From NCBI GenBank assembly GCA_965228695.1, contig CBDDIB010000002.1, forward strand, positions 2,108,001-2,172,000: 64,000 bases of DNA. Direction: 5' to 3'. The DNA comes from JAJFJD01 sp965228695 (GTDB taxonomy: Bacteria > Pseudomonadota > Alphaproteobacteria > UBA8366). The notes below the pieces were generated by a model that had not been told where the DNA came from, ran no database searches, and saw only the letters and a program-made list of their open reading frames with translations. The position numbers and the translations under genes are program-made. Below, in pieces: positions 8,520-16,357 of the stretch (positions within the stretch are counted from its first letter, which is position 1; every line of letters starts with the position of its first letter).

Positions 8520-9266
8520 ATGGAATTGTCGACGAAATCATTGCGGGAGCGAGGAAATCGCCAATCGACGGCCGTCATCGCCCATCGTGGATTTTCGGCG
8601 GCGTATCCGGAGAATACCCACGAAGCCTTCGAGCGAGCGGTTGACGCTGGAGCGGATCTCGTGGAAACGGATATTCGTCTCAGTGCCGACGGGGTTTTCG
8701 TTTGCCACCACGATCCGACAACCGACGGGACGGAGATCGCGTCGCTCCCCGTGGATGAACTTGCGGCGCGTGGCATCGTTCCGTTGGATGAGGTGTTCGA
8801 TCGATTCATGGGGCGGTCGAGGCTGCTGCTTGACTTGAAGATTGATACGCCGGGTTTTGCGGCATCGGTCGCGAAATCGATCTTGGATTGGTCGCTCGGC
8901 GGCCAGGTGGTTATAGGCGTTCGGAGCGTGCGACAGGTCCGTCCCGTTCGAAATTTGTCCAATGAGATGGTTATCCTAGGATTGTTATCGAATTACGATG
9001 CCTTCCCCGAATTTTACCGGGAGGGCGGCGATATAGCGCGGCTGTGGGAAGAACATCTCTCCGAGCAGCGTCTCGAGGACGCGCGATGCGGCGATCACGC
9101 CGTATGGGTCACGACCCGGCGCGGAAAGGGAATCGAACCGCCTGGTATGGTGGATCATGAGCGGCTGCGCCGGTTGCTCGGCCTCGCGGTGGACGGCGTT
9201 CTGGTCAACGACCCGGTTTTGGCGATGAAGGTGCGGCAGGCGGCGCTGCCGGCGTCGCCCGAATAA
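8520..9266 (+). CDS. Glycerophosphodiester phosphodiesterase (GDPD family), first of two
   Basis: 248 residues from the ATG at 8520, preceded by GAGAAGGA; a longer frame from 8445 runs through the operator region and is not favoured. The GDPD active-site pattern is present: His22-Arg23, Glu31-Asn32, Glu49/Asp51 and His64-Asp65. No signal peptide, so it acts on cytoplasmic substrate. The central part is shorter and less typical than in its partner at 9275–10009, which suggests a different substrate. The two genes are 8 bp apart and surely cotranscribed. Confidence 0.88.
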   Translation: MELSTKSLRERGNRQSTAVIAHRGFSAAYPENTHEAFERAVDAGADLVETDIRLSADGVFVCHHDPTTDGTEIASLPVDELAARGIVPLDEVFDRFMGRSRLLLDLKIDTPGFAASVAKSILDWSLGGQVVIGVRSVRQVRPVRNLSNEMVILGLLSNYDAFPEFYREGGDIARLWEEHLSEQRLEDARCGDHAVWVTTRRGKGIEPPGMVDHERLRRLLGLAVDGVLVNDPVLAMKVRQAALPASPE

Positions 9267-9274
9267 GAGGTCCC

Positions 9275-10009
9275 ATGACAGCACAAACTGTTTCCCCTGA
9301 ATTTCGGAACATCGCCCATCGCGGGGCGTCGGGTTATGCGCCGGAGAATACGTTGGCCGCATTCCGGTACGCGGAGGCGATGGGTTCCACGGAGATCGAG
9401 TTCGATATCCAGTTGTCGAAGGACGGAAATCTCGTGGTCATCCACGACGACACCCTCGACCGCTTCGGGTTTCCCAACCGGGCCGTTGTCGAGATGACGC
9501 TTGCCGAGTTGAAATCCTTGGACATGGGCGGCTGGTTCGGCGGCGGTGAATTTGCCGGCGAGAAAATCGTCACGGTGTCGGAGATCTTCGATGTTTTCGG
9601 CGAGACGTTCATCTACCACGCCGAAATCAAGGCGCCGAACCTCGCGCTTGCCGATGATCTGATCGCCCTGATTGAGGATCGCGGTTACCGGGATCGCGTG
9701 ATCGTGACGTCTTTCTACTACGACATCCTGCTGTATCTGCGCGAGCGCTACCCCGATCAGCGCGTCGGGTGGCTGGTTCGTCACGATGGCTTCTCGGCCG
9801 ACAATGTGGAAAAGGCTGCCGCCGCCGGTTTCTTTCAGTTCTGCCCGCGGGCGGACGAGATGACCGCGGAACGTGTCGCGGACGCGAAGGCCCGCATCCC
9901 CGAAATCAGGGCGCATGCCATTAAGACGAAAGCCGATCTTGCGCAGGCGGTCGCCGCCGGTTGCGACGGAACGACGCTGAATTGGCCGGACTGGCTGACA
10001 AAGGATTGA
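9275..10009 (+). CDS. Glycerophosphodiester phosphodiesterase (UgpQ-like), second of two
   Basis: 244 residues, close to UgpQ length, with a canonical GDPD layout: His15-Arg16, PENT at 23–26, Glu42/Asp44, and His57-Asp58. LDMGGWFGGGEFAGEKIVT and the later YHAEIKAPN block match UgpQ-type cytoplasmic enzymes that release glycerol 3-phosphate or a sugar phosphate from phosphodiesters. No signal peptide. It follows the first GDPD gene by 8 bp and converges on the GST gene. Confidence 0.92.
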   Translation: MTAQTVSPEFRNIAHRGASGYAPENTLAAFRYAEAMGSTEIEFDIQLSKDGNLVVIHDDTLDRFGFPNRAVVEMTLAELKSLDMGGWFGGGEFAGEKIVTVSEIFDVFGETFIYHAEIKAPNLALADDLIALIEDRGYRDRVIVTSFYYDILLYLRERYPDQRVGWLVRHDGFSADNVEKAAAAGFFQFCPRADEMTAERVADAKARIPEIRAHAIKTKADLAQAVAAGCDGTTLNWPDWLTKD

Positions 10010-10028
10010 ATTGGCTGCGTCGCGAGCG

Positions 10029-10709
10029 CTAGCCGCTTAGATGATGCGCCGGGTCGGCGATCCACCGTTTGAACGCAGGACGTTCGCGGATTTCGGCATA
10101 CCATCGTTCCAGATTCGGCATGGCGGGCCGCTCAATGTCGAACAGGTGCCAGCGATGCGCGCGGATGCCGAGCGGGATGTCGCCCATGGTAAATCGGTCG
10201 CCGGCGACATAACGCGTCTTCGAAAGGGCATTGTCGAGAATGCCGAAGGGTTTCAGCAGTTCCTGTCGTGCCGACTCTAGTTCTGCCGGGTCACGCTGGT
10301 CCTCGGGAAGGCGGACAAGCTGCATGACAAGAATGTGCTGTCCGTGCAGCAGTTCATTATTCTCCCAATCCATCCAACGGCTGGCGGACGCGAAGGTGCG
10401 GATGTCATCGCCGTACAACAGGTCCGGGGCGTACTGCATCGCCAGATAACGAACGATGGAATTCGACTCCCACAAAATAAATCCATTGTCGTTGATCGTC
10501 GGTACCGTCCCGTTCGGGTTCATCGCCCGATAGTCCGATGTTTCCACGACACCGTAGGGTTCGCCGCCCTTTGACACGTGGCCGCTTTCGCCCATGGTCG
10601 CACTGGCGAGAATGAAGTCGAATTCGAGACCGATCTCCGCCAGCGTCCACAAAACCTTCAGCGTGCGGGCGGATGTCGGGCGTCCCCAAAGCTTGAGCTG
10701 ACAAGTGAT
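10029..10709 (-). CDS. Glutathione S-transferase, probably starting at a non-canonical ATC codon
   Basis: The thioredoxin-like N-domain begins QLKLWGRPTSARTLKVLW, exactly where GSTs normally start, but the frame contains no ATG, GTG or TTG there. The first conventional start is a TTG at 10652, which would delete the first beta strand and the glutathione-binding loop. An AGGAGG ribosome site (10718–10723) lies 8 bases before an in-frame ATC at 10707–10709, giving 226 residues. The rest is a normal GST: NPNGTVPTI and ESNSIVRYL (glutathione-contact Glu-Ser), then a helical C-domain. Divergent from the amino-acid importer. A base change relative to relatives is the other explanation. Confidence 0.75.
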   Translation of the reverse strand: MTCQLKLWGRPTSARTLKVLWTLAEIGLEFDFILASATMGESGHVSKGGEPYGVVETSDYRAMNPNGTVPTINDNGFILWESNSIVRYLAMQYAPDLLYGDDIRTFASASRWMDWENNELLHGQHILVMQLVRLPEDQRDPAELESARQELLKPFGILDNALSKTRYVAGDRFTMGDIPLGIRAHRWHLFDIERPAMPNLERWYAEIRERPAFKRWIADPAHHLSG

Positions 10710-10892
10710 ATCGTGATCCTCCTGGGTTGCGGTCCCGTTTGCCCGGGGTGGTTGAGGGGCGGCGCGGGAGTATCCAGAGGTTGAAATATATCTGGCCCTT
10801 CGGCGTCCGAGGTTCTAGGCTTTGAAAATAACGAATAATTTCGGCGATGAGCAAAATTTTTGTCGGGCACTACACTATGGGAGACATCGAGC

Positions 10893-11777
10893 ATGTTTAA
10901 GAAATTTGGTTTTGCCGCCGCGGCATTGCTGCTGGCAACGACGGTGGGCGGACAGGTGTCCGCGGCTGAGGATTCCTATGTCCTGAAGCGGATCAAGGAA
11001 CGCGGCGTCATCAATATGGGACATCGCGAAGCGTCGATTCCGTTCTCCTATCTTGGGGATGATGGCAAGCCGCAGGGCTATTCGGTGGACCTTTGCATGA
11101 AGGTCATCGACCGCGTCAAAGAGGAACTCAAGATGCCGAACTTGAAGATCAAGTTCGTGCCGGTTACGTCGCAGACTCGTATTCCGCTGATGGCCAATGG
11201 CACCATCGACATCGAATGCGGCTCCACGACGAATAACCTGACCCGCCAGAAGCAGGTCGATTACCTCGCGGTGACGTTTATCACCGGCACCAAGCTGGCG
11301 AGCAAGAAGGGGTCGGGGATCAAAGAGATCGAAGACATGAATGGCAAGGTCATCGCCCTGTCGCTCGGCACGACCAACGAGAAGGCGATCAAGCGCGTTG
11401 CCAAGGAAAAAGGCATCAAGCTGAAATACGTCATGGTGAAGGATCATCCGCAAGGCTGGCTGTCGTTGGAGACGGGCCGGGCGGATGCGTATGCCACCGA
11501 CGATGTGCTGTTGTTCGGGTTGATCAGCAAATCCAAGAATCCCAGCCAGTTCCAGGTGACCGGCCGGTTCCTCAGCTACGATCCGTATGGGATCATGGTG
11601 CCGCGGAACGATTCGACCTACCGCCGCATCGGCAACATGGTGCTGGCGGATCTGATGCGGTCGGGCGAGGCCACCAAGATCTACAACAAATGGTTCAATC
11701 CCGGACCGACCAAGATCAAAATGCCGATGAGCGAGACGCTTGAAACGGCATTTGAAATCCAGGCCCTGCCGTACTGA
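10893..11777 (+). CDS. Polar amino-acid ABC substrate-binding protein (GltI-like)
   Basis: 294 residues from the ATG at 10893, which has GGGAGA at a proper distance; an upstream in-frame start at 10860 is not needed. Signal peptide MFKKFGFAAAALLLATTVGG with cleavage after VSA. The family 3 fold is clear: REASIPFSYLGDDGKPQGYSVDLC, an SGSTTNNLTR-like loop (GSTTNNLTRQKQVDY), and a DVLLFG hinge. Closest family is the glutamate/aspartate binding proteins. It heads the operon 10893–16023. Confidence 0.9.
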   Translation: MFKKFGFAAAALLLATTVGGQVSAAEDSYVLKRIKERGVINMGHREASIPFSYLGDDGKPQGYSVDLCMKVIDRVKEELKMPNLKIKFVPVTSQTRIPLMANGTIDIECGSTTNNLTRQKQVDYLAVTFITGTKLASKKGSGIKEIEDMNGKVIALSLGTTNEKAIKRVAKEKGIKLKYVMVKDHPQGWLSLETGRADAYATDDVLLFGLISKSKNPSQFQVTGRFLSYDPYGIMVPRNDSTYRRIGNMVLADLMRSGEATKIYNKWFNPGPTKIKMPMSETLETAFEIQALPY

Positions 11778-11789
11778 TACGATGAATTG

Positions 11790-11815
11790 CGGGAGACCGG
11801 TCAAACGGTCTCCCG
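11790..11815 (+). terminator. Hairpin after the amino-acid binding-protein gene
   Basis: A 10-bp perfect stem, CGGGAGACCG (11790–11799) with CGGTCTCCCG (11806–11815), and a 6-base loop, 12 bp after the binding-protein stop. No T-tract. Probably a partial terminator or mRNA 3' stabiliser that lowers expression of the permease and ATPase genes. Confidence 0.7.
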
Positions 11816-11885
11816 TTCTCACATTCAGGTGTGGTGACGGCTCGGCGGGGGCCGTCCTGCATGGCGTGCGGCATGAGGGGAGCCC

Positions 11886-12608
11886 ATGAACTATAATTGG
11901 AATTGGGGCGTCCTGACGCAGGAGCCCTACTTCGACTGGATTTTGTCCGGGTTCGGTTGGACGCTGGCGACGGGGTCGGCGGCTTGGCTGATCGCCATCA
12001 GTCTAGGGTCGGTGATCGGCGTAATGCGGACCACCAATGTGACCATCTTGCGGACGATCGGCACCGTTTACGTCGAGATATTTCGCAACATACCGCTCCT
12101 CGTTCAGATGTTTCTTTGGTACTTCGTGCTGCCGGAAATCGTGCCGCGCGATAGCGGCATGTGGCTCAAGCGGGAACTGCCGCTGCCTGAGTACTCGACG
12201 GCGGTCGTCTGCCTCGGCATGTATCACGCGTCCCGCGTCGCCGAGCAGGTGCGCGCCGGGATCGAATCCATCGGGCAGGGGCAGCGCTACGCCGCAATGG
12301 CGATCGGGCTTACACCGGTCCAGGTGTACCGCTACGCATTATTGCCGGTGGCGTACCGCATCATCGTGCCGCCGCTGACCAGCGACTTTCTCGGTATCAT
12401 GAAGAATTCGTCGCTCGCGCTGACCATCGGTGTCTTGGAGCTTACTGCCCAAACCCGGCAAATCGAGGAATACACCTTCCAGGGGTTCGAGGCGTTCACC
12501 GCGGCCACGGTCCTCTACATCCTCATTACGGCCGTCGTGATGACGGCGATGCGTATTGTCGAAAAGCGCACTGTCGTTCCCGGCATGATTTCGCTGGAGG
12601 CCAAGTAA
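11886..12608 (+). CDS. Amino-acid ABC permease (GltJ-like)
   Basis: 240-residue membrane protein of the His/Glu/Gln permease family, with the family signature VEIFRNIPLLVQMF and the EAA loop ARVAEQVRAGIESIGQGQRYAAMAIGL split by short turns. Five or so membrane segments are visible. It follows the binding protein after a 108-bp gap that holds the hairpin, and the next gene begins immediately after its stop. Confidence 0.9.
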   Translation: MNYNWNWGVLTQEPYFDWILSGFGWTLATGSAAWLIAISLGSVIGVMRTTNVTILRTIGTVYVEIFRNIPLLVQMFLWYFVLPEIVPRDSGMWLKRELPLPEYSTAVVCLGMYHASRVAEQVRAGIESIGQGQRYAAMAIGLTPVQVYRYALLPVAYRIIVPPLTSDFLGIMKNSSLALTIGVLELTAQTRQIEEYTFQGFEAFTAATVLYILITAVVMTAMRIVEKRTVVPGMISLEAK

Positions 12609-13268
12609 ATGTCCGGCGGATTCGATTGGAAAGTCATCCTCGACCACATTCCTTTCCTCTGGGAGGGCATGCAGGTCACATTCCTTCTCACATTACTGGC
12701 GATCTTTGGCGGCATCTTAGGCGGTACCCTGCTTGCGCTCTGCCGCCTCTCGAAATTTGCCGCTTTGTCGTGGTTCGGCGGCAGCTACGTGAATTTCTTC
12801 CGGTCGATGCCGCTGATCCTCGTGATCTTCTGGTTCTACTTTCTGGTGCCGATGCTATTGGGCCGGCCGGTCGGGAGTTTCTACTCGGTTCTGATCGCCT
12901 TCACGTTGTTCGAGGCGGCATACTATTGCGAGATCATCCGAGCCGGCATATCGAGTATCGGCCGCGGGCAGGTCCAAGCGGCGCAGGCAATCGGGCTGAC
13001 GTATCAGCAGAGCATGCGCTATATCGTTCTGCCGCAAGCGTTCCGCAACATGGTGCCGATCCTGCTGACCCAGGGAATTATCCTGTTTCAGGATACCTCG
13101 CTTGTTTACGTGGTCGGGCTTAAGGATTTCCTGGTCACCGCCGATATCGTGGCGAACCGCGACAACCGCCTGATTGAAATGTATTCGACCGTCGCCGCCG
13201 TCTATTTCGTGCTGTGCTTGCTCGGCTCGCTCGGCGTGCGCCGGCTGCAAAGGAAGTACGCCCTATGA
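12609..13268 (+). CDS. Amino-acid ABC permease (GltK-like)
   Basis: 219 residues. The family signature VNFFRSMPLILVIFWFYF and the EAA loop AGISSIGRGQVQAAQAIGL are present. The ATG follows the preceding TAA with no gap. It forms the heterodimeric channel with the GltJ-like permease. Its TGA overlaps the ATPase start (ATGA), so all three genes are translationally linked. Confidence 0.9.
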   Translation: MSGGFDWKVILDHIPFLWEGMQVTFLLTLLAIFGGILGGTLLALCRLSKFAALSWFGGSYVNFFRSMPLILVIFWFYFLVPMLLGRPVGSFYSVLIAFTLFEAAYYCEIIRAGISSIGRGQVQAAQAIGLTYQQSMRYIVLPQAFRNMVPILLTQGIILFQDTSLVYVVGLKDFLVTADIVANRDNRLIEMYSTVAAVYFVLCLLGSLGVRRLQRKYAL

Positions 13269-13993
13269 TCCAGATCGAACAAGTCAACAAATGGTATGGC
13301 GACTTTCAAGTTCTGAAGGATTGCTCGACCAGTGTCGCCAAGGGTGAAGTGGTTGTCGTGTGCGGCCCGTCCGGTTCCGGCAAGAGCACCTTGATCAAGT
13401 GCGTCAACGGACTGGAGCCGTTCCAGGAAGGCAGCATCTCGGTAAACGAGATATCGGTCGGCGATTCGGGAACGAACCTGCCGCAGCTGCGGTCGCGCAT
13501 CGGGATGGTGTTTCAGAATTTCGAGCTGTTTCCCCATATCACCGTCGCGGACAACATTAATCTGGGGCAGGTGAAAGTCCTGAATCGGAGCGAGGACGAG
13601 GCGACCGACCGGTCGATGGTTTTGCTCAAACGCGTCGGCCTGGAGGATCAGGCGGACAAGCATCCCGCCCAACTTTCCGGCGGTCAGCAGCAGCGGGTGG
13701 CGATCGCGCGGGCCCTCGCGATGGACCCGATCGCGATGCTGTTCGACGAGCCGACGTCGGCGCTCGACCCGGAGATGATCAACGAAGTGCTCGACGTGAT
13801 GGTCGAATTGGCCCAGGAAGGCATGACCATGATGGTCGTCACGCATGAGATGGGGTTCGCCCGAAAGGTGGCGGACCGCGTGATCTTCATGGATGAAGGC
13901 CGGATCGAGGAGGATGCGTCCAAGGACGAGTTTTTCGGCGCCCCGCGCGGCGAACGGGCGCAGCTATTCCTATCCAAGATTCTTCAGCACTAG
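13265..13993 (+). CDS. Amino-acid ABC ATPase (GltL/GlnQ-like)
   Basis: 242 residues, the standard GlnQ length. Walker A GPSGSGKST, Q-loop FQNFELFPH, signature LSGGQQQR, Walker B AMLFDEPTSALD and the switch His in VTHEMGF are all intact. The start at 13265 overlaps the upstream stop by 4 bp; the longer frame from 13214 is an out-of-frame reading of the permease end. Confidence 0.93.
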   Translation: MIQIEQVNKWYGDFQVLKDCSTSVAKGEVVVVCGPSGSGKSTLIKCVNGLEPFQEGSISVNEISVGDSGTNLPQLRSRIGMVFQNFELFPHITVADNINLGQVKVLNRSEDEATDRSMVLLKRVGLEDQADKHPAQLSGGQQQRVAIARALAMDPIAMLFDEPTSALDPEMINEVLDVMVELAQEGMTMMVVTHEMGFARKVADRVIFMDEGRIEEDASKDEFFGAPRGERAQLFLSKILQH

Positions 13994-14069
13994 CGCCCAT
14001 ACCGGGAGCGCAACTTCACGTGATATGCGCTAACATTCACCGCGAATTGGAAAGGGACCGGCTGCCGCG

Positions 14070-15206
14070 ATGATTCACGCGCAGACTTTTTTGGATGAAG
14101 CCGCGGCGCGGGGATTCGATTTTTATACGGGTGTCCCATGCTCGTTCCTGACGCCGATCATCAATCGCGTGATCAGCGACAAGGGGACCGAGTATGTCGG
14201 GGCGGCGAGTGAGGGCGAAGCAGTCGGTATCGCCTCCGGCGCTTGGCTCGCGGGCCGGGCGACAGTGGTGATGTGCCAGAACTCGGGTCTCGGTAATACG
14301 ATCAACCCGCTGACCTCGTTGAATTGGCCGTTTCGGATTCCGACTTTGATGCTGGTGACGCTGCGGGGTGAGCCCGGCTTGAAAGACGAGCCGCAGCACG
14401 AACTGATGGGCGAGATCACCGCGCGGCTGTTGGATGATGTCCGCGTCCCGAACGGACCGTTCCCGGAGTCCGACGATGCCATTCCGGCGGCGCTCGACGC
14501 CGCCTGCGCGTCCATGGCGTCCAACGATCTGCCGTACGGCTTCATCGTTCGCAAGGGAACCGTTGCCGACGAGGCGCTCGACGAGCAGCCGGTGACGGCA
14601 CGCCCGAAAGGCGCATTACAAGATCGGGTGGAAGGGGGCGATCGGCCGACGCGATACGCGGCGTTGGAACGGGTCTTGGCCTCCGTGCCCGACGAAGCGG
14701 CGATTATTGCGACCACCGGAAAGTGCGGCCGCGAGTTGTTCACGCTCGCCGACCGGCCGCAGCATTTGTATCAAGTCGGCTCGATGGGATGCGCCAGCGC
14801 GATGGGGCTTGGCGTCGCCGTGAACGTGGACCGTCCGGTCATCGTGCTCGATGGGGACGGGGCGGCGTTGATGAAGATGGGATCGCTCGCCACCGTCGGA
14901 GCGCAAGCGCCGAAGAACCTGATCCACATTGTTCTCGACAACGGGGTCCATGATTCGACGGGCGGGCAAGCGACGGTGTCGCCCGGCGTCGACTTTGCGG
15001 AGATCGCAATCGCGTGCGGCTATGCCGGCAGCAGCACCTGCGACAGCACGAACGGCCTGGCGGCGGCGCTGAAAGCGGCACTTGCGGAACCGGGGCCGCA
15101 TCTCATCCACATCCGGATCAAGCCCGGCAGCCTCGAAACGCTCGGCCGCCCCACGGTCAAACCGCCGGAAGTGGCGCGTCGCTTTCGCGATTTCCTATGC
15201 GGCTGA
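14070..15206 (+). CDS. ThDP-dependent phosphonopyruvate/sulfopyruvate-type decarboxylase
   Basis: 378 residues, the length of phosphonopyruvate decarboxylases. The N-half has the pyrimidine-binding domain with the catalytic Glu region ASEGEAVGIASGAWLAG and the QNSGLGNTINPLTSL block specific to the phosphonopyruvate/sulfopyruvate decarboxylase group. The C-half has the ThDP/Mg motif GDGAALMKMGSLATVG. It decarboxylates a 3-substituted pyruvate to an acetaldehyde. No PEP mutase, AEP transaminase or sulfoacetaldehyde gene is in view. The gene lies 76 bp after the amino-acid importer and 55 bp before the racemase, suggesting a shared imported substrate, possibly an acidic amino acid analogue such as cysteate. 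Confidence 0.82.
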   Translation: MIHAQTFLDEAAARGFDFYTGVPCSFLTPIINRVISDKGTEYVGAASEGEAVGIASGAWLAGRATVVMCQNSGLGNTINPLTSLNWPFRIPTLMLVTLRGEPGLKDEPQHELMGEITARLLDDVRVPNGPFPESDDAIPAALDAACASMASNDLPYGFIVRKGTVADEALDEQPVTARPKGALQDRVEGGDRPTRYAALERVLASVPDEAAIIATTGKCGRELFTLADRPQHLYQVGSMGCASAMGLGVAVNVDRPVIVLDGDGAALMKMGSLATVGAQAPKNLIHIVLDNGVHDSTGGQATVSPGVDFAEIAIACGYAGSSTCDSTNGLAAALKAALAEPGPHLIHIRIKPGSLETLGRPTVKPPEVARRFRDFLCG

Positions 15207-15261
15207 TCCCTGCCACGGCATAATCCCCCGCATCCGAATTTTCTGTTAGGAGTTTCGATAC

Positions 15262-16023
15262 ATGGCGGCGAGTGATTGGCCGGTTTCCGTCGATAGCAGG
15301 CCGGACACCCTTGGTGTCTTGGGCGGTATGGGTCCGTTGGCGACCGTCGATCTGTTGTCCAAGCTGATCGCCATTACACCGGCCAAGCAGGATCCGGATC
15401 ATATCCCTGTCATCGTGTCCTCGGAGCCGCATATCCCGCGGCGTGTTGCGGCTTTCCTCAACCCGGAGAATAACGAAGCGCCGGCGAAGGCGATCCGCGC
15501 ACGCCGGGACCGCTTGATCGACGCCGGCGCCCGCTGTCTCGTCATGCCCTGTAATACCGCGCATTACTGGTATGACGATCTAACGGCGGATTGCCCGATT
15601 CCGTTTATCCATATCGTGCATGCGACCGCCGACGAATTGGTCCGGCGCGGGGTGTCGAGCGGGACGCTCGGACTTCTAGGAACGGAGGCGACGCTGGCGG
15701 GGAAGCTGTTCGAGACGCCCCTGGTCGAACGCGGCTATCGCTGTATCGCGGCCGATGATGGGGTTATGCAGGAGTTCGCCCGGCCCGGCATCGACTTGGT
15801 AAAGCAGAACCGGATCGCCGATGCGGAGCCGCTGTTGCGCCGGTCGGTCGAAGCGATGCTCGATCAGGGTGCCGATGCCGTGGTGCTCGGCTGCACGGAA
15901 ATCCCGGCGGGCCTGCGCATGCAGGACCCGTGGGCGCGCGCACATTGTGTCGATCCGACCGAAGCCTTGGCGCAATCGGCCTACAAATGGGCCCGCGACG
16001 TCCGTGTCGCCGAAGGTTTGTAG
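15262..16023 (+). CDS. Aspartate/glutamate racemase family protein
   Basis: 253 residues. GVLGGMGPLATVDLL at the N-terminus is the signature of the RacD/YgeA group, and both catalytic cysteines are present: MPCNTAH (Cys97) and LGCTEIP (Cys211). These enzymes are cofactor-independent and interconvert D- and L-acidic amino acids. A clear AGGAG ribosome site precedes the start. Last recognised gene of the importer operon; a strong terminator follows 270 bp later. Confidence 0.9.
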   Translation: MAASDWPVSVDSRPDTLGVLGGMGPLATVDLLSKLIAITPAKQDPDHIPVIVSSEPHIPRRVAAFLNPENNEAPAKAIRARRDRLIDAGARCLVMPCNTAHYWYDDLTADCPIPFIHIVHATADELVRRGVSSGTLGLLGTEATLAGKLFETPLVERGYRCIAADDGVMQEFARPGIDLVKQNRIADAEPLLRRSVEAMLDQGADAVVLGCTEIPAGLRMQDPWARAHCVDPTEALAQSAYKWARDVRVAEGL

Positions 16024-16142
16024 TCCTTCACGGACGTTCGTCGAACCCGGCGGCTGGTGCAAATTGGCGACAGGCGTGATTTCCCCAAGGGTATGACCGA
16101 ATACGGCTTCCCTTTTCCGGCAGAGGAGCTATAGTCCGCGCC

Positions 16143-16262
16143 ATGTCAATGATCATCGACAAAACCCCCGCGCTTGGCGCCCCGGCAGGTATGCGTATTG
16201 CAGCCTTCCCGGCGGTCGGCCATGGCGTGCCGGCGATTTGGATGGAGGAATTCCGCCCTTGA
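16143..16262 (+). CDS. Possible 39-residue leader peptide or small protein
   Basis: A short open frame (start MSMIIDKTPALG, end MEEFRP) lies in the gap between the racemase and the terminator. A TATAGT box at 16131–16136 just upstream could be a −10 element, giving a short transcript that ends at the terminator 16297–16322. The ribosome site is weak and poorly spaced. It could equally be an untranslated small RNA. No homology is claimed. Confidence 0.25.
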   Translation: MSMIIDKTPALGAPAGMRIAAFPAVGHGVPAIWMEEFRP

Positions 16263-16296
16263 GCGTGCGTTGATGAACAGCGGCGACGCGGAACGG

Positions 16297-16322
16297 GCGG
16301 ACCTTGGGTCCGCTTTTTTTTT
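16297..16322 (+). terminator. Strong intrinsic terminator
   Basis: Stem GCGGACC (16297–16303) with GGTCCGC (16307–16313), a 3-base loop, then nine T residues (16314–16322). This is the clearest rho-independent terminator in the window. It ends transcription from the importer–decarboxylase–racemase operon, or from a short transcript starting near 16140, before the MATE gene. Confidence 0.92.
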
Positions 16323-16357
16323 GCCCCGCGGATCCGCAGTTTGATTTGAGGCGAGTG

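Noticed and set aside
14070..15206. Phosphonate biosynthesis cluster
   Set aside because: A Ppd-like gene alone is not enough; PEP mutase, the defining first enzyme, is absent from the window.
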